A stretch of 34,986 bases of DNA from Melioribacteraceae bacterium (GCA_022181065.1 BQMY01000134.1:1-34986); one strand, 5' to 3'. Counted from the stretch's first letter, positions 1 to 9,408 are shown. Numbers and translations are program-made. Notes: generated by a model from the sequence alone, not told the origin.

Positions 1-3000
1 AACTAACCTGCAATGATCAATCTTATTTGTGTAGATAAATTCTATTTGTTTGCCATGAGTAAGACTTTTACCCTCTTCAGCAACTCGATTAACAAGTTCG
101 CACAACTCAAATTCTTCCATGTTTGTTGAAACAAGCCCGCTCTGAACTTCACTCATATCCAGGATAAGATGGACTGTTCTCAGGATCCTTCTTGCGGCAA
201 CTCTTAAATATTCAAGATTTTCCAGACTCGATTGTGAAGTATTCGCTCCTATCTCATCTTCAACCAATTCTACCATATTTATAATGCTGTTTAACGGAGT
301 TCTGATCTCGTGCGACATTTGTGATAAGAATTCAGTTTTCAGTTTAGCTGTTTTTTCAGCAAGGTCTTTTGCCTCGACAATTCTCGATTCTGCTTCTTTA
401 CGTTTTGTGATATCAGATTGAACAGATATATACCCCATGAGAAAATTCTCAGCATCAAATATGGGACTTATAGTCATTTCTATATTTATCTCTTCACCCG
501 TGATGGTTTTGTTAAGAAGTTCTCCTCTGAATGTTTTACCATCCAGAATAGTTTCCCACATTTTTTTGTAATACTCACCCCCGATATTTCCACTTCGTAA
601 TATTCTCGGGTTTTCACCAATAATTTCCGAGACTTTATAACCATAGATTTTTTCAAATGCGGGGTTGGCGTATGTTATCGTTCCGTCCATCGTTGTCATA
701 AAAATAACGTCGCCGGCTTGTTCTACTGCTCTGAGTAATTTGTTAACAGTCTCTTCCGCTTTTACAAGCTGAGTGATATCCCTCGTTACGACAACAACGT
801 GAGAAACATATTTTTCTTCGTTCCTGTAAGGATAGTATTCTACTTCAAAACAACCCGTTTCACCATCTTTATTATCAAACCATGCCTGGTACGATACACT
901 TTTACCGGTGAAAGCTTCTTTTAGATGATTGAAAATTGTTCCCTCAAATACTTCTTTCCCCCATAATTCAGCGACTTTTTTACCAACAATTTCATCACGT
1001 GTCTTTTTATGCCGAAAACAAAATGCCTCATTAACAGCAACATAATTATAATCACGGTCAATCATCGTCATGAAAGAATGAGATGTATTTACAATAAAAT
1101 CATACTTGTTTTTTACATCTTCATTTTTCTTACGTTCTATTGCTATTCCAATCTGATTGGAAACGAACGTAAGTACCTCCAGATCCCGCCTGTTATATAT
1201 CAGTTCGTTAGTATAGTTTTGCACAACCAGACAACCAATAATAACACCTTCTTTATCTTTAAGTGGAACGCCTAACCATTCTTTTGAAGGGGCACCTATC
1301 AGGGAAACCTCCCCGGCTTTAGCAAGTTCATCAAAATCATCATCAGAAATTAAGATCGGTTCGCCCTTTCTTATAAGATACTCTGTAAGGCTGCTGCCCA
1401 GTTTTTCAGGAGCTATTTTTTTACCTGAAAGGTTATCCTGTTCATCAATATAATACGGGAATTCAACAGTTTCGTTTTTACTGTCATACAGAGCAATATA
1501 GAGATTTTTAGCGTGAATGAGTGTTTGGATTATTTCATGAACTTTTCTGAATAAATCATCTATATCCGGTGATTCACTTACTGCCTCTGAAATCTTAAAA
1601 AGTGTCTCCTTTAGTTTTTCTTCTTCTCTCAATTTTTTCGATACATTTCTCTCCATCTCAAGCTCACGCTGACGAAGTTTCAATTCTCTTCGCTGCTCGC
1701 GACCCGCAAATCGTATAAATCCCAAAATTATAGAAAGCAAAATTATTCCATAAATGGTAAATGCCCACCAACGCGACCAGGGAGGCGAACTAACGGTTAC
1801 AGGTATGGAGGCATATTGATCACTCCATGTTCCCTCGCTATCGGTTCCTTTAACCAGAAATATATAGTCGCCTCCGTCCAGGTTTGTATAACTTACACTA
1901 TTTTTGTTTCCGGCGATAATCCAGTCATCATCAAAACCTTCCATTTTATAAGCATATTGGTTTTTTTCAGGTCTTGTTAAATCCAGTGCCGCGAATTCTA
2001 TCACAAAATAATAATCACTATACTCTATATTAATCCGCCCGGAAGTATTTAACTCAAACTCATCATCCATGCCGGGAGAGAATTTTTTAACAGATGTAAT
2101 TGCCAATGGTGCGTTTTTATCGCCCGAGGTCAAATTTAACGGATCAAAAATATTTAGGCCGATGGTTCCGCCAAAAACCAAATTGCCTTCATTATCAACA
2201 TAAGCACCCTGATCAAATTCGTTATTCTGAAGACCATCTTTCATATCGTAGTTGAAAAATGTTTTTTGTTTTGTGTCATACTTTGATAATCCCCGGTTGG
2301 TGCTCATCCATATATTATCCTGACTATCGGTAAGCAGGTTATAGATTGTATTATCAGACAAACCATCCTTTTCGAGGTAAGATTCAAAACGCACATTTGC
2401 TACCGCCCCGATATTATTATTCTCAAGATGGATATAATTCAACCCGCCACCAAAAGTACCGCACCACAAATCACCGGAAGATGTTTCAGTAATGAATGTT
2501 ACATTATCAGAGCTGATACTTTTCCGATTATCACGATTATGCTTGAAACAAGTAAATTTCAATCCCCGGGGTAATCCGGCTTTAAGCTCCTTCGCATCGA
2601 CAAAATTTAGTCCACCCCCAAATGTAGCTATCCAGAGATTACCGGCAGAATCAACATGAAAAGATTTTATTACGTTGCTGCTTAAACTTTTATCATCATT
2701 ATAATCATGGTTGTACCTGTAAAATACCCCGGCTTCCCTGTCGAATAAATTAAGTCCGCCACCCCATGTTCCAACGAGTAAATATTTTTCTGACAAATCA
2801 TATAATGCAGAAATATTGTTATGGCTAATACTGGTTGAATTTTCATCACGGAAATAGTGAATAAATTTGTTTTCACTTTCTATATAATAGTTGAGCCCGT
2901 ATGAGGTACCAAACCAGTATTCACCCGGTTTTTCTTCAAGAATAGCCCACACGGTATTGTTGCTCAATCCGTTGCGGTTATTTCCGGTAGTTATATAACG

Positions 3001-4254
3001 GAGAACATTGTTATTATTTTTATTGTATCTGTATAGCCCATCATTGTACGTACCGAACCAGTATTCTCCTCTTGAATCCTGAAAAGCTGATTTAACGAAG
3101 CTACCGGTAGAACGATTTATACCCAAATCCCTGAAGGAGAGTGTAAAAAATTTCGCTCTGAAAGAGTTATATTTGTTAACGCCTTTATCAGTACCTATCC
3201 ACATCAGATTATTGCTATCCCGGTATAGAGCAATCGCGCTATTATTACTTAAGCTGCCCCTCTCTGCAGGATCATTTTTAATCCTTATAAATTGCGCTTC
3301 AAAACTATTTTTTACATTTAAGAATTGCTCCGGTAAAATAGAAATACCTTCATCATGAGTACCAACCCAAAGATTACCGGCTTTATCAAATTCAAGACCA
3401 AAGACACTATTTTCTGATAAGCTCCCTTCATTTTTGGAATCATGCTTGAATTTCAGAAATGTTCCATCTGCCGGATTTATTCTTATCAATCCGTCACGAT
3501 AAGTTCCCAGCCAAAGGTTTCCATATTTGTCTTCATTTATAACTTTTATCATCGCGGTTCGGATATCGCCGGAAGTATCTTTTATTTCCGGATGAATAAA
3601 ATCTGCGTCACTGCCTTCGCCTTCAATTTTTACAATTCCGCCACCAAAAATGCCAACCCATCGATTTCCTTTTGAATCTATGAAAACTGTGTTTACCGAG
3701 TTCCCCGGTAACGAATTATCGATTTCCGGATTTTCAGTATAGCGTGTAAATTTCTTTTCATCTATCTCGAAATAACACAAACCACCTGATGTTGATATCC
3801 ATAAAAAACCCGGTTTTTCCTCCGTTATATCCCATACCCGGTCAGAGGCGATACTATTTGCGCTGTTATGCTCAAATCTGAATTGCTCGAATTTACTTTT
3901 AGAATGAACATACTTGTTTAACCCTCCATTATGGGTACCGAGCCAGAGATCACCTCTGCTATCGGGAAGGATGGATAATATCCAGTTATCTGAAATTGAA
4001 GTGGAATCAAAAGGAGAATGTTTAAATACTTTAAAATTATAACCATCAAAACGGTTGAGTCCTTCACCTGTCCCAATCCACAAAAAACCTTTTTTATCCT
4101 GATTTATGGAATATATCACACTTGAGGATAACCCTTGCTCAATAGTAAACAAATCGAAGCGGATATTTCCAAACTGTTTTGCCTTTTGCGATTTATTTAA
4201 CGGTAAAATTAGCCCGGTTAAAGCTAAAAATAATACAACAAGTTTTGTTTTCAT
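1..4254 (-). CDS. Hybrid-type two-component sensor histidine kinase, two seven-blade propellers (partial, cut by window edge)
   Basis: Membrane sensor kinase; 1418 codons are visible and the frame stays open at base 1, so the ATPase domain and any receiver or DNA-binding domains lie outside. Translated by hand on the minus strand from ATG 4254 (weak tacagg just upstream). Order seen: signal peptide (1-22); about fourteen Reg_prop blades with W-[IVLF]-G-T-x-x-G-G/L signatures such as WIGTGEGL, WFGTYNDG and WIATFGGG (to about 700); a Y_Y_Y domain (about 755-815); one membrane segment (about 827-848); a short coiled coil; GAF (about 887-1027); two PAS domains (about 1046-1165 and 1170-1290); and a HisKA dimerisation helix with H-box SHEIRTPLNS, phospho-acceptor His about 1315. 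Fourteen blades plus Y_Y_Y is the periplasmic layout of Bacteroides hybrid two-component systems that sense glycans; the GAF-PAS-PAS insert before HisKA is extra. It is divergent from a T9SS propeller gene, a plausible but unproven target. Confidence 0.93.
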   Translation of the reverse strand, partial: MKTKLVVLFLALTGLILPLNKSQKAKQFGNIRFDLFTIEQGLSSSVIYSINQDKKGFLWIGTGEGLNRFDGYNFKVFKHSPFDSTSISDNWILSILPDSRGDLWLGTHNGGLNKYVHSKSKFEQFRFEHNSANSIASDRVWDITEEKPGFLWISTSGGLCYFEIDEKKFTRYTENPEIDNSLPGNSVNTVFIDSKGNRWVGIFGGGIVKIEGEGSDADFIHPEIKDTSGDIRTAMIKVINEDKYGNLWLGTYRDGLIRINPADGTFLKFKHDSKNEGSLSENSVFGLEFDKAGNLWVGTHDEGISILPEQFLNVKNSFEAQFIRIKNDPAERGSLSNNSAIALYRDSNNLMWIGTDKGVNKYNSFRAKFFTLSFRDLGINRSTGSFVKSAFQDSRGEYWFGTYNDGLYRYNKNNNNVLRYITTGNNRNGLSNNTVWAILEEKPGEYWFGTSYGLNYYIESENKFIHYFRDENSTSISHNNISALYDLSEKYLLVGTWGGGLNLFDREAGVFYRYNHDYNDDKSLSSNVIKSFHVDSAGNLWIATFGGGLNFVDAKELKAGLPRGLKFTCFKHNRDNRKSISSDNVTFITETSSGDLWCGTFGGGLNYIHLENNNIGAVANVRFESYLEKDGLSDNTIYNLLTDSQDNIWMSTNRGLSKYDTKQKTFFNYDMKDGLQNNEFDQGAYVDNEGNLVFGGTIGLNIFDPLNLTSGDKNAPLAITSVKKFSPGMDDEFELNTSGRINIEYSDYYFVIEFAALDLTRPEKNQYAYKMEGFDDDWIIAGNKNSVSYTNLDGGDYIFLVKGTDSEGTWSDQYASIPVTVSSPPWSRWWAFTIYGIILLSIILGFIRFAGREQRRELKLRQRELEMERNVSKKLREEEKLKETLFKISEAVSESPDIDDLFRKVHEIIQTLIHAKNLYIALYDSKNETVEFPYYIDEQDNLSGKKIAPEKLGSSLTEYLIRKGEPILISDDDFDELAKAGEVSLIGAPSKEWLGVPLKDKEGVIIGCLVVQNYTNELIYNRRDLEVLTFVSNQIGIAIERKKNEDVKNKYDFIVNTSHSFMTMIDRDYNYVAVNEAFCFRHKKTRDEIVGKKVAELWGKEVFEGTIFNHLKEAFTGKSVSYQAWFDNKDGETGCFEVEYYPYRNEEKYVSHVVVVTRDITQLVKAEETVNKLLRAVEQAGDVIFMTTMDGTITYANPAFEKIYGYKVSEIIGENPRILRSGNIGGEYYKKMWETILDGKTFRGELLNKTITGEEINIEMTISPIFDAENFLMGYISVQSDITKRKEAESRIVEAKDLAEKTAKLKTEFLSQMSHEIRTPLNSIINMVELVEDEIGANTSQSSLENLEYLRVAARRILRTVHLILDMSEVQSGLVSTNMEEFELCELVNRVAEEGKSLTHGKQIEFIYTNKIDHCRLV

Positions 4255-4331
4255 CCTGTAGCCGCTATGATTGGTCGAAAATATTAACTCTTCTATCTTA
4301 ATTGCTCGTATATTATTATTGATAAAATATA

Positions 4332-4339
4332 CAAAATTA
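4332..4339 (-). promoter_or_regulatory. Candidate -7 promoter element for the hybrid sensor kinase
   Basis: The minus strand reads TAATTTTG, an exact match to the Bacteroidota -7 consensus TAnnTTTG, about 78 bases before the ATG at 4254. No TTTG or TTG is found about 19 bases upstream, so only half of the promoter pattern is present. Confidence 0.3.
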
Positions 4340-4464
4340 TACTTTAATCTATCGTTACCCGGCGTATAAAAGTTAAATTCGTTTATGCTAAATGTGATGT
4401 ATTACCTTTAATTTTAAATAGTTTTTATTATAATATATGTTATATATTTTTTTAGAGGAGACGT

Positions 4465-7400
4465 ATGAAAATAATCTTTGTATTACTGTTTGCGACTGCT
4501 TCGGTTTTCGCGCAATTTAATACTCTTGGTAGCTGGAACTCTCAAGGTGTACCAGACTATCTCGAAGCTCAAGGTGATGAAATATCAGATGCTTTATTAG
4601 CAAGGGTTCGGGCTTCTCTACCCGAATCTCAGAGACTTCCGCAAATTCATCCGGAGTATCTCTCTTCTTCATCTCAAACAAATATCTGGCTGACAGAACA
4701 GGCTGATGTTTATGTAACTTACGTGGGAGAAGGTGCGGGTTATAAAAACGTGCTCGGTTTTTACCACTACAACTCCGGTAATCCACCTCAAACAATTAAC
4801 GATATCGCTTCTACTATGACAGTTATTTTCCCTAATGTATCGAACTCTGGCAGTGGCGGTGGACTAAATCCCGGTGATAAAGTCAATATTGGAAATTTTC
4901 CCGCGAACACTGTTATCGGGTGGTTTGTTGCCGCGAATGGTTACAGAAATGGTAACGTAACAAATGGTCACTGGTTGTTATTCTCTGATAAAGGTCTTAA
5001 TCCGGAAAGCGATACAACGCTGCAGCAGCATAATGTCCTGCTTAACGATATTGGTGAAGACCGCGTAATCCTTGCTTTCGAGGATATTCGCCGCGATTAT
5101 GGCAGCTGTGATCAGGATTTTAACGACGCAATATTTTATGTTTCCGCAACACCCACAAACGCAATCAGTTATGATAATATATCCATTATTGAAGATCCTG
5201 AAAACAAAGACAGAATTGATCTGGTGGTTTCTAAATCCGCTGATTTAACTGAGCCTTTTGATGGTGATGAAGTAAACTTTACGATTGAACTTGCAAATAA
5301 TGGACCTGATACTGCTACTACTGTGATAATCGCTGATCCTGTACCACAGGGTCTCGACTACGTTTCTCATATGGCCGCCGCAGGCAGCTACGATGAAGAA
5401 TCCGGTTTATGGACAATAGATCAGCTCCTTCCTGGTGAATCAACTCAGCTTACCATAAAAACAGCACTAAATCTTATCTCAATTTCAGAACCGGCTTTTG
5501 ATATGGGAGTTGCGAAAGGATTTAATGTTTTCCTGTTTAATGAAATATCTCAGCCCTCAGCAGATACAGAAGGTAAATTGGCAGTTGGTCAGAATGCTTA
5601 CTTATCGAGTTACAGTGTGGGTGATAAACTCACAACTACAGGTGGTACAGAAGATGTGCTGGTAGTTGGTAAAAATCTTACCTTCCTGAGTGGTACAGTC
5701 ACCGGAGGAAATGTTGTGTATGGTAAAGGCACCAATTTACCCATTGACCAGGTATCAATCCTGCATGGTGATCTTCGAAAAGATAATCCAATTAACTTTA
5801 ATGCGGCTCGAAGTCATTTTCGTTCACTTTCCAGAGCTCTCTCAAGATATCCGGCGAATGGGAATGTTGTTTTCGAAAATAGCGGTCTGGTTCTAACCGG
5901 TACCGATCCGTTTCTGAACGTTTTTGCTGTATCCGGTGAAGAGTTGACACAGGCAACAAGTTTAAATCTTTCAGCACCCAACGGTTCTGTCGCGCTCGTA
6001 AATATTAACGGGAAAACTATCGACTGGGGTGGCGCGCTCAACATTTCCGGCACCGCTAAAAGTAATGTACTCTATAACTTTTACAGAACCACCTCATTAA
6101 ATATCCAGGGCATCAGTGTTCTGGGCACCATCCTCGCACCAAGGGGGGTTATTGAATTCCCGAGTGGTGAAATAAACGGACAAGTAATTGCAAAATCAGT
6201 TTATGGTACCGGTCAGTTTAATTCCGGTGATGATGGTGAAAACTTCTTTGTCGGGAATATCCCTGTTAGCGAGATACTCGTAAATACTGCCCTGTTGGAA
6301 AGTGTTGATCAGTATGATATTGATACATCAAATAACTATTCCGATGTAACTGTTACAATTCAGGGATTCGGTGATCCTGCAAACACAGGTAATTCAAACT
6401 GGGTTCAGGTTGGAGAGTTCGAAGGCGGTGATCTTATCTGGGTAACCACCGAAGATAAAGATGGTCAACTGCTTGCGGGAACATGGGGCGGAAAAATCTC
6501 TCGCTCTACTGATAACGGTCTTAGCTGGACTCAACTAAATACCGGTATGAATGTAGCGTATATTTGGAGTCTGGTTGTGGATGGCGATGATATATACGCA
6601 GGTACCGAAAGAGGCGTTTATAAATCGACTGATAATGGACAAAACTGGGAAGTTACCGCGCTTGCTAACATCGATGTTAGAGCGATGGCTATCTCAAATA
6701 CAAAAATATATGCCGGAACATGGGGTCAGGGTCTTTACACCTCTACCGATGGTGGTGATTCGTGGAGTGCTATTTCCCGCGAATTGACTAACGCAGCAGT
6801 ACATGCTCTCGCGGTCAATGCTGATGGTGATATTTTTGCAGGAACATACACCTCGGGTATATACAGATCAACAAATGATGGAAGTTCTTTCGAACATCTT
6901 GATGCTGGTTATCTACATATCTGGTCAATGGGAATTGACTCACAGGGTAATATATTTGCCGGAACATATGGCGGAGGAATGTATTACTCCAATAATAACG
7001 GGGATACGTTTGTTGCTTACAACAATAATCTTCCGGCAACACATATTTATTCAATACGAATTGATCCTTCGGATGATGTTTATATTACATCATGGAATGG
7101 TGGTGTTTTTGTGTTGGAAAGTGACGCAAGATCTGATCAGTGGGGACCTCTCGGCATGAACGGTCTCGATGTGAGTTCTTTGTGGTATGACGAAACCGAA
7201 GGCGCATTGTACGCTGCAACGGGTGCCGGACTAATATACAAAAATGACGATCCTCTACTGGCTCTCGAACAGATCGACATCTCTGCTCCGATTGAATTCA
7301 ATCTGGCTCAAAATTATCCGAATCCTTTCAATCCATCCACAAGGATAAATTTCAGCATTGCCGAGGAAGGACACTATAAACTGTCTATCTTTAATCTGCT

Positions 7401-7554
7401 TGGTGAGGAATTAGCGGTACTTGTTTCTGAGGATATGACTCCCGGAAATTATAACTATACCTTTAACGCAAATAATCTGCCTTCAGGTTTATACATCTAC
7501 AACTTGTCAGGTAACGGAATTTCACTATCCGGTAAAATGATGCTCTTGAAATAG
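4465..7554 (+). CDS. Large secreted T9SS protein with DUF4114, DUF11, choice-of-anchor A and BNR-type propeller domains
   Basis: Exported surface protein of 1029 residues, no enzyme activity recognised. Start ATG 4465 has gaggag four bases upstream. Seen in order: signal peptide (cut near FAQF, residue 16-18); DUF4114-like region (about 140-228, with LLFSDKGLN and the acidic DQDFNDAIF motif typical of calcium-binding loops); DUF11 repeat (about 252-330, VSKSADLTEPFDGDEVNFTI); choice-of-anchor A domain (about 345-600, with LAVGQNAYLSSYSVG and LVVGKNLTFLSG); a propeller built of BNR/sialidase-like repeats (about 640-930, recurrent STDNG/SxTDGGxSW and IFAGT); and a type A T9SS C-terminal domain from NYPNPFNPS at 950 to KMMLLK at 1029. 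The gene stands alone between a divergent sensor kinase and a convergent kinase with a shared terminator. The role is probably adhesive or matrix-associated (inference). Confidence 0.92.
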   Translation: MKIIFVLLFATASVFAQFNTLGSWNSQGVPDYLEAQGDEISDALLARVRASLPESQRLPQIHPEYLSSSSQTNIWLTEQADVYVTYVGEGAGYKNVLGFYHYNSGNPPQTINDIASTMTVIFPNVSNSGSGGGLNPGDKVNIGNFPANTVIGWFVAANGYRNGNVTNGHWLLFSDKGLNPESDTTLQQHNVLLNDIGEDRVILAFEDIRRDYGSCDQDFNDAIFYVSATPTNAISYDNISIIEDPENKDRIDLVVSKSADLTEPFDGDEVNFTIELANNGPDTATTVIIADPVPQGLDYVSHMAAAGSYDEESGLWTIDQLLPGESTQLTIKTALNLISISEPAFDMGVAKGFNVFLFNEISQPSADTEGKLAVGQNAYLSSYSVGDKLTTTGGTEDVLVVGKNLTFLSGTVTGGNVVYGKGTNLPIDQVSILHGDLRKDNPINFNAARSHFRSLSRALSRYPANGNVVFENSGLVLTGTDPFLNVFAVSGEELTQATSLNLSAPNGSVALVNINGKTIDWGGALNISGTAKSNVLYNFYRTTSLNIQGISVLGTILAPRGVIEFPSGEINGQVIAKSVYGTGQFNSGDDGENFFVGNIPVSEILVNTALLESVDQYDIDTSNNYSDVTVTIQGFGDPANTGNSNWVQVGEFEGGDLIWVTTEDKDGQLLAGTWGGKISRSTDNGLSWTQLNTGMNVAYIWSLVVDGDDIYAGTERGVYKSTDNGQNWEVTALANIDVRAMAISNTKIYAGTWGQGLYTSTDGGDSWSAISRELTNAAVHALAVNADGDIFAGTYTSGIYRSTNDGSSFEHLDAGYLHIWSMGIDSQGNIFAGTYGGGMYYSNNNGDTFVAYNNNLPATHIYSIRIDPSDDVYITSWNGGVFVLESDARSDQWGPLGMNGLDVSSLWYDETEGALYAATGAGLIYKNDDPLLALEQIDISAPIEFNLAQNYPNPFNPSTRINFSIAEEGHYKLSIFNLLGEELAVLVSEDMTPGNYNYTFNANNLPSGLYIYNLSGNGISLSGKMMLLK

Positions 7555-7564
7555 ATTAATAAAA

Positions 7565-7594
7565 AAAGTCGGACTGGCAATCCGGTCCGACTTT
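7565..7594. terminator. Hairpin terminator between convergent genes
   Basis: Perfect 10-bp stem (aaagtcggac / gtccgacttt) around a 10-base loop. The run of A at 7561-7567 gives a strong U-tract on the minus strand, so it best terminates the kinase gene ending at 7617; the stem also serves the plus-strand gene ending at 7554. Confidence 0.85.
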
Positions 7595-7616
7595 AATATT
7601 AGCTAAATAAAATTAT

Positions 7617-8765
7617 CTATTCAGAAATCGCGACAGGGTAAACACCCTTAAATATTGTACCCGAATGTTCATGGGTTGAAAATTCAACTCTCCCCTGCAG
7701 ATATCTCTCCGAAAGCATTTTCATACTAAAAGTACCAAGTCCCCTGCCATTCCCTTTCGTGGAAAAAGACCTCTGAAAAATTTGCAATTGATTTCTTCTG
7801 GGAATATATCCCGGATTATGTATCCAGATTTCAACAGACTCGCCATCATAAAGAGCGCCAATAGTAACAACATCATCATCCTTAGAGGCTTCAAGAGCGT
7901 TTTTAACCATGTTCCCGATTACTCTGCCCAATAATCTCCTGTCTGTTCTTATCTGCATATTTTTTGCGTATTTGTCAATCTCAATGGTCTTTCCAATCGC
8001 GACAGTATGATTCAGATAAAGTCCTTGCATCTCTTCAAGAAAATCAACTAAATCAAACTGCGAAATTATAAGCTGTAGTTCTTTATTTTCAGCAGCGTTC
8101 AATTCTTTCTGTGCTTCAATTTCATCAATTAACCGATTTGACAGTCTTTTAACAATGGAATAAAACTCCTCTTCTTCCTCCTCTTCAGCTTCGGCTAAAA
8201 TTTCAATGAAGCCTTTGATACCACCGGCAGTATTGAGGATATCATGAAAGAATATTTTCTCAAGCGCTCTGCGACGTTTTTCACTACTGATATCCGTAAA
8301 GGCAAACAGAAGATAGGTTTCATTATTAACCACCAAGGGAGTTCCCTTCACCATCAGCTCAACAGCGTCGTCATCATTTGTGAGTATCCTGCACTCCATG
8401 ACTGATTGAGTGCCATCAAATCCTTTCAACATCACATTTACCGCGCCACACATCTGGCATGCTTCTGCTGTACCGCAGCCACCCTCTTCGATAAACGCGT
8501 TTTTACAATTAACAACTTCTCCAACCCGTAGACCAATAATCTTTTGAAGATCATTATTTATGAATAACCTTGCTTCCTCATTTGCAAACACTATCTGGCG
8601 GTATTTGTTTAATACCACAACCGGGGTATTCATAGCATTGAGGAAATGGGTAGTAAGAGTATCATTCTCAAAATAATTCCTCATTTCATTAATTACTCTT
8701 CCCGAAGCGCGTTCGGGTGGGGCATGTTTTGTTTTCATCTCACCATTAAACATATTATTATCCAT
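7617..8765 (-). CDS. Soluble PAS sensor histidine kinase with a four-cysteine cluster in the PAS domain
   Basis: Cytosolic kinase of 382 residues; no membrane segment or signal peptide. Start chosen at ATG 8765 (MDNNMF); the longer frame opens only on a TTG at 8831 that overlaps a promoter-like element. PAS domain about 35-160 carries cysteines 87, 97, 103 and 106 (C-X9-C-X5-C-X2-C, with GGCGTAEACQMCG). The dimerisation helix has H-box FFHDILNTAGG (His 174), followed by a run of seven glutamates near 190. The ATPase domain has the N-box GNMVKNALEAS; the G1 position reads HNPGYIP rather than DxGxG, while FSTKGNGRGLGTFSMKML gives an intact G2 region. This combination is known from PAS kinases of several phyla. 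A metal, Fe-S or redox role for the cysteines is inference. No response regulator is adjacent, so the partner is encoded elsewhere. Confidence 0.9.
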   Translation of the reverse strand: MDNNMFNGEMKTKHAPPERASGRVINEMRNYFENDTLTTHFLNAMNTPVVVLNKYRQIVFANEEARLFINNDLQKIIGLRVGEVVNCKNAFIEEGGCGTAEACQMCGAVNVMLKGFDGTQSVMECRILTNDDDAVELMVKGTPLVVNNETYLLFAFTDISSEKRRRALEKIFFHDILNTAGGIKGFIEILAEAEEEEEEEFYSIVKRLSNRLIDEIEAQKELNAAENKELQLIISQFDLVDFLEEMQGLYLNHTVAIGKTIEIDKYAKNMQIRTDRRLLGRVIGNMVKNALEASKDDDVVTIGALYDGESVEIWIHNPGYIPRRNQLQIFQRSFSTKGNGRGLGTFSMKMLSERYLQGRVEFSTHEHSGTIFKGVYPVAISE

Positions 8766-8828
8766 CTTTTCATCTTTACTATCGGAAAAATAAATTTTTA
8801 GTTTATAAGTATCTTGAATAAATATATT

Positions 8829-8836
8829 CAAACCTA
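8829..8836 (-). promoter_or_regulatory. Candidate -7 promoter element for the PAS kinase
   Basis: The minus strand reads TAGGTTTG, an exact TAnnTTTG match, about 64 bases upstream of ATG 8765. The -33 region is A-rich without TTG. Its last bases overlap the upstream TTG that would otherwise be the longest start, which argues for the downstream ATG. Confidence 0.35.
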
Positions 8837-8874
8837 TACTTTATTCTGTAATATTTTTTAAGGGAGGTAATATT

Positions 8875-9273
8875 TTGTCACTACGAATATTATTCATACT
8901 TGGTGTATTTTTTTCAGGGTATATCAGTGCCCAAAATAAATTTTCAAGTGAAAATAGTGACTCTTCCAAATCAAAAATAAATTTTTATCTGTTCAATAAA
9001 GATATCTCACCGATATACAATACTCCCAATTTCGGGAACGACTTTTTTATTCCGGACTACTCTTTCTTTTTAACACACGAAAAACAGGTTCCAATAAATA
9101 TCAGAATGAATGTTGAACTCAGCAAAGCAGAGTTCTACAACGCACTGGGAATGGTACCTCAATTCCGGAATAAAAACGATTTGGGTGTACTTGGGGATAT
9201 CCTGGTTTATACCAATACAGCCGCTACGCTCTATTTATTGTACAAACACATAGAAAAGTATGGTGTTAAATAG
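8875..9273 (+). CDS. Small exported protein of unknown function
   Basis: 132 residues, family not recognised. The start is a TTG at 8875 supported by a strong GGGAGG at 8862-8867, seven bases upstream. Residues 1-19 form a clear signal peptide (RILFILGVFFSGYISAQ). The mature part is rich in Phe, Tyr, Asn and Asp, has no cysteine, and ends in a moderately hydrophobic helix (about 105-125, DILVYTNTAATLYLLYKHI). No lipobox and no T9SS domain, so it is probably periplasmic or outer-membrane associated (inference). It is divergent from the PAS kinase with about 110 bases between starts. Confidence 0.75.
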   Translation: MSLRILFILGVFFSGYISAQNKFSSENSDSSKSKINFYLFNKDISPIYNTPNFGNDFFIPDYSFFLTHEKQVPINIRMNVELSKAEFYNALGMVPQFRNKNDLGVLGDILVYTNTAATLYLLYKHIEKYGVK

Positions 9274-9346
9274 CTAAAAGCACAAAAACGTCTTTTTATT
9301 ACTTTTGATAAAATTGGAATAAGTGTTTTCAGAAATGATAAAAAGA

Positions 9347-9379
9347 AACCCGGGCATATCCCCAATTTATACCCGGGTT
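9347..9379 (-). terminator. Hairpin terminator for the HEAT-repeat gene
   Basis: Eight-bp stem aacccggg / cccgggtt with a 17-base loop. On the minus strand the stem is followed by tttctttttat, a good U-tract, so it terminates the gene ending at 9409 and lies convergent with the plus-strand gene ending at 9273. Confidence 0.75.
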
Positions 9380-9408
9380 ATCATAAGGAGATTCCTCAAT
9401 GAAGTTCT

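Noticed and set aside
418-3675. Several short plus-strand open frames opposite the hybrid kinase
   Set aside because: They lack ribosome sites and family features, and the minus strand has one continuous 1418-codon frame with full domain structure.
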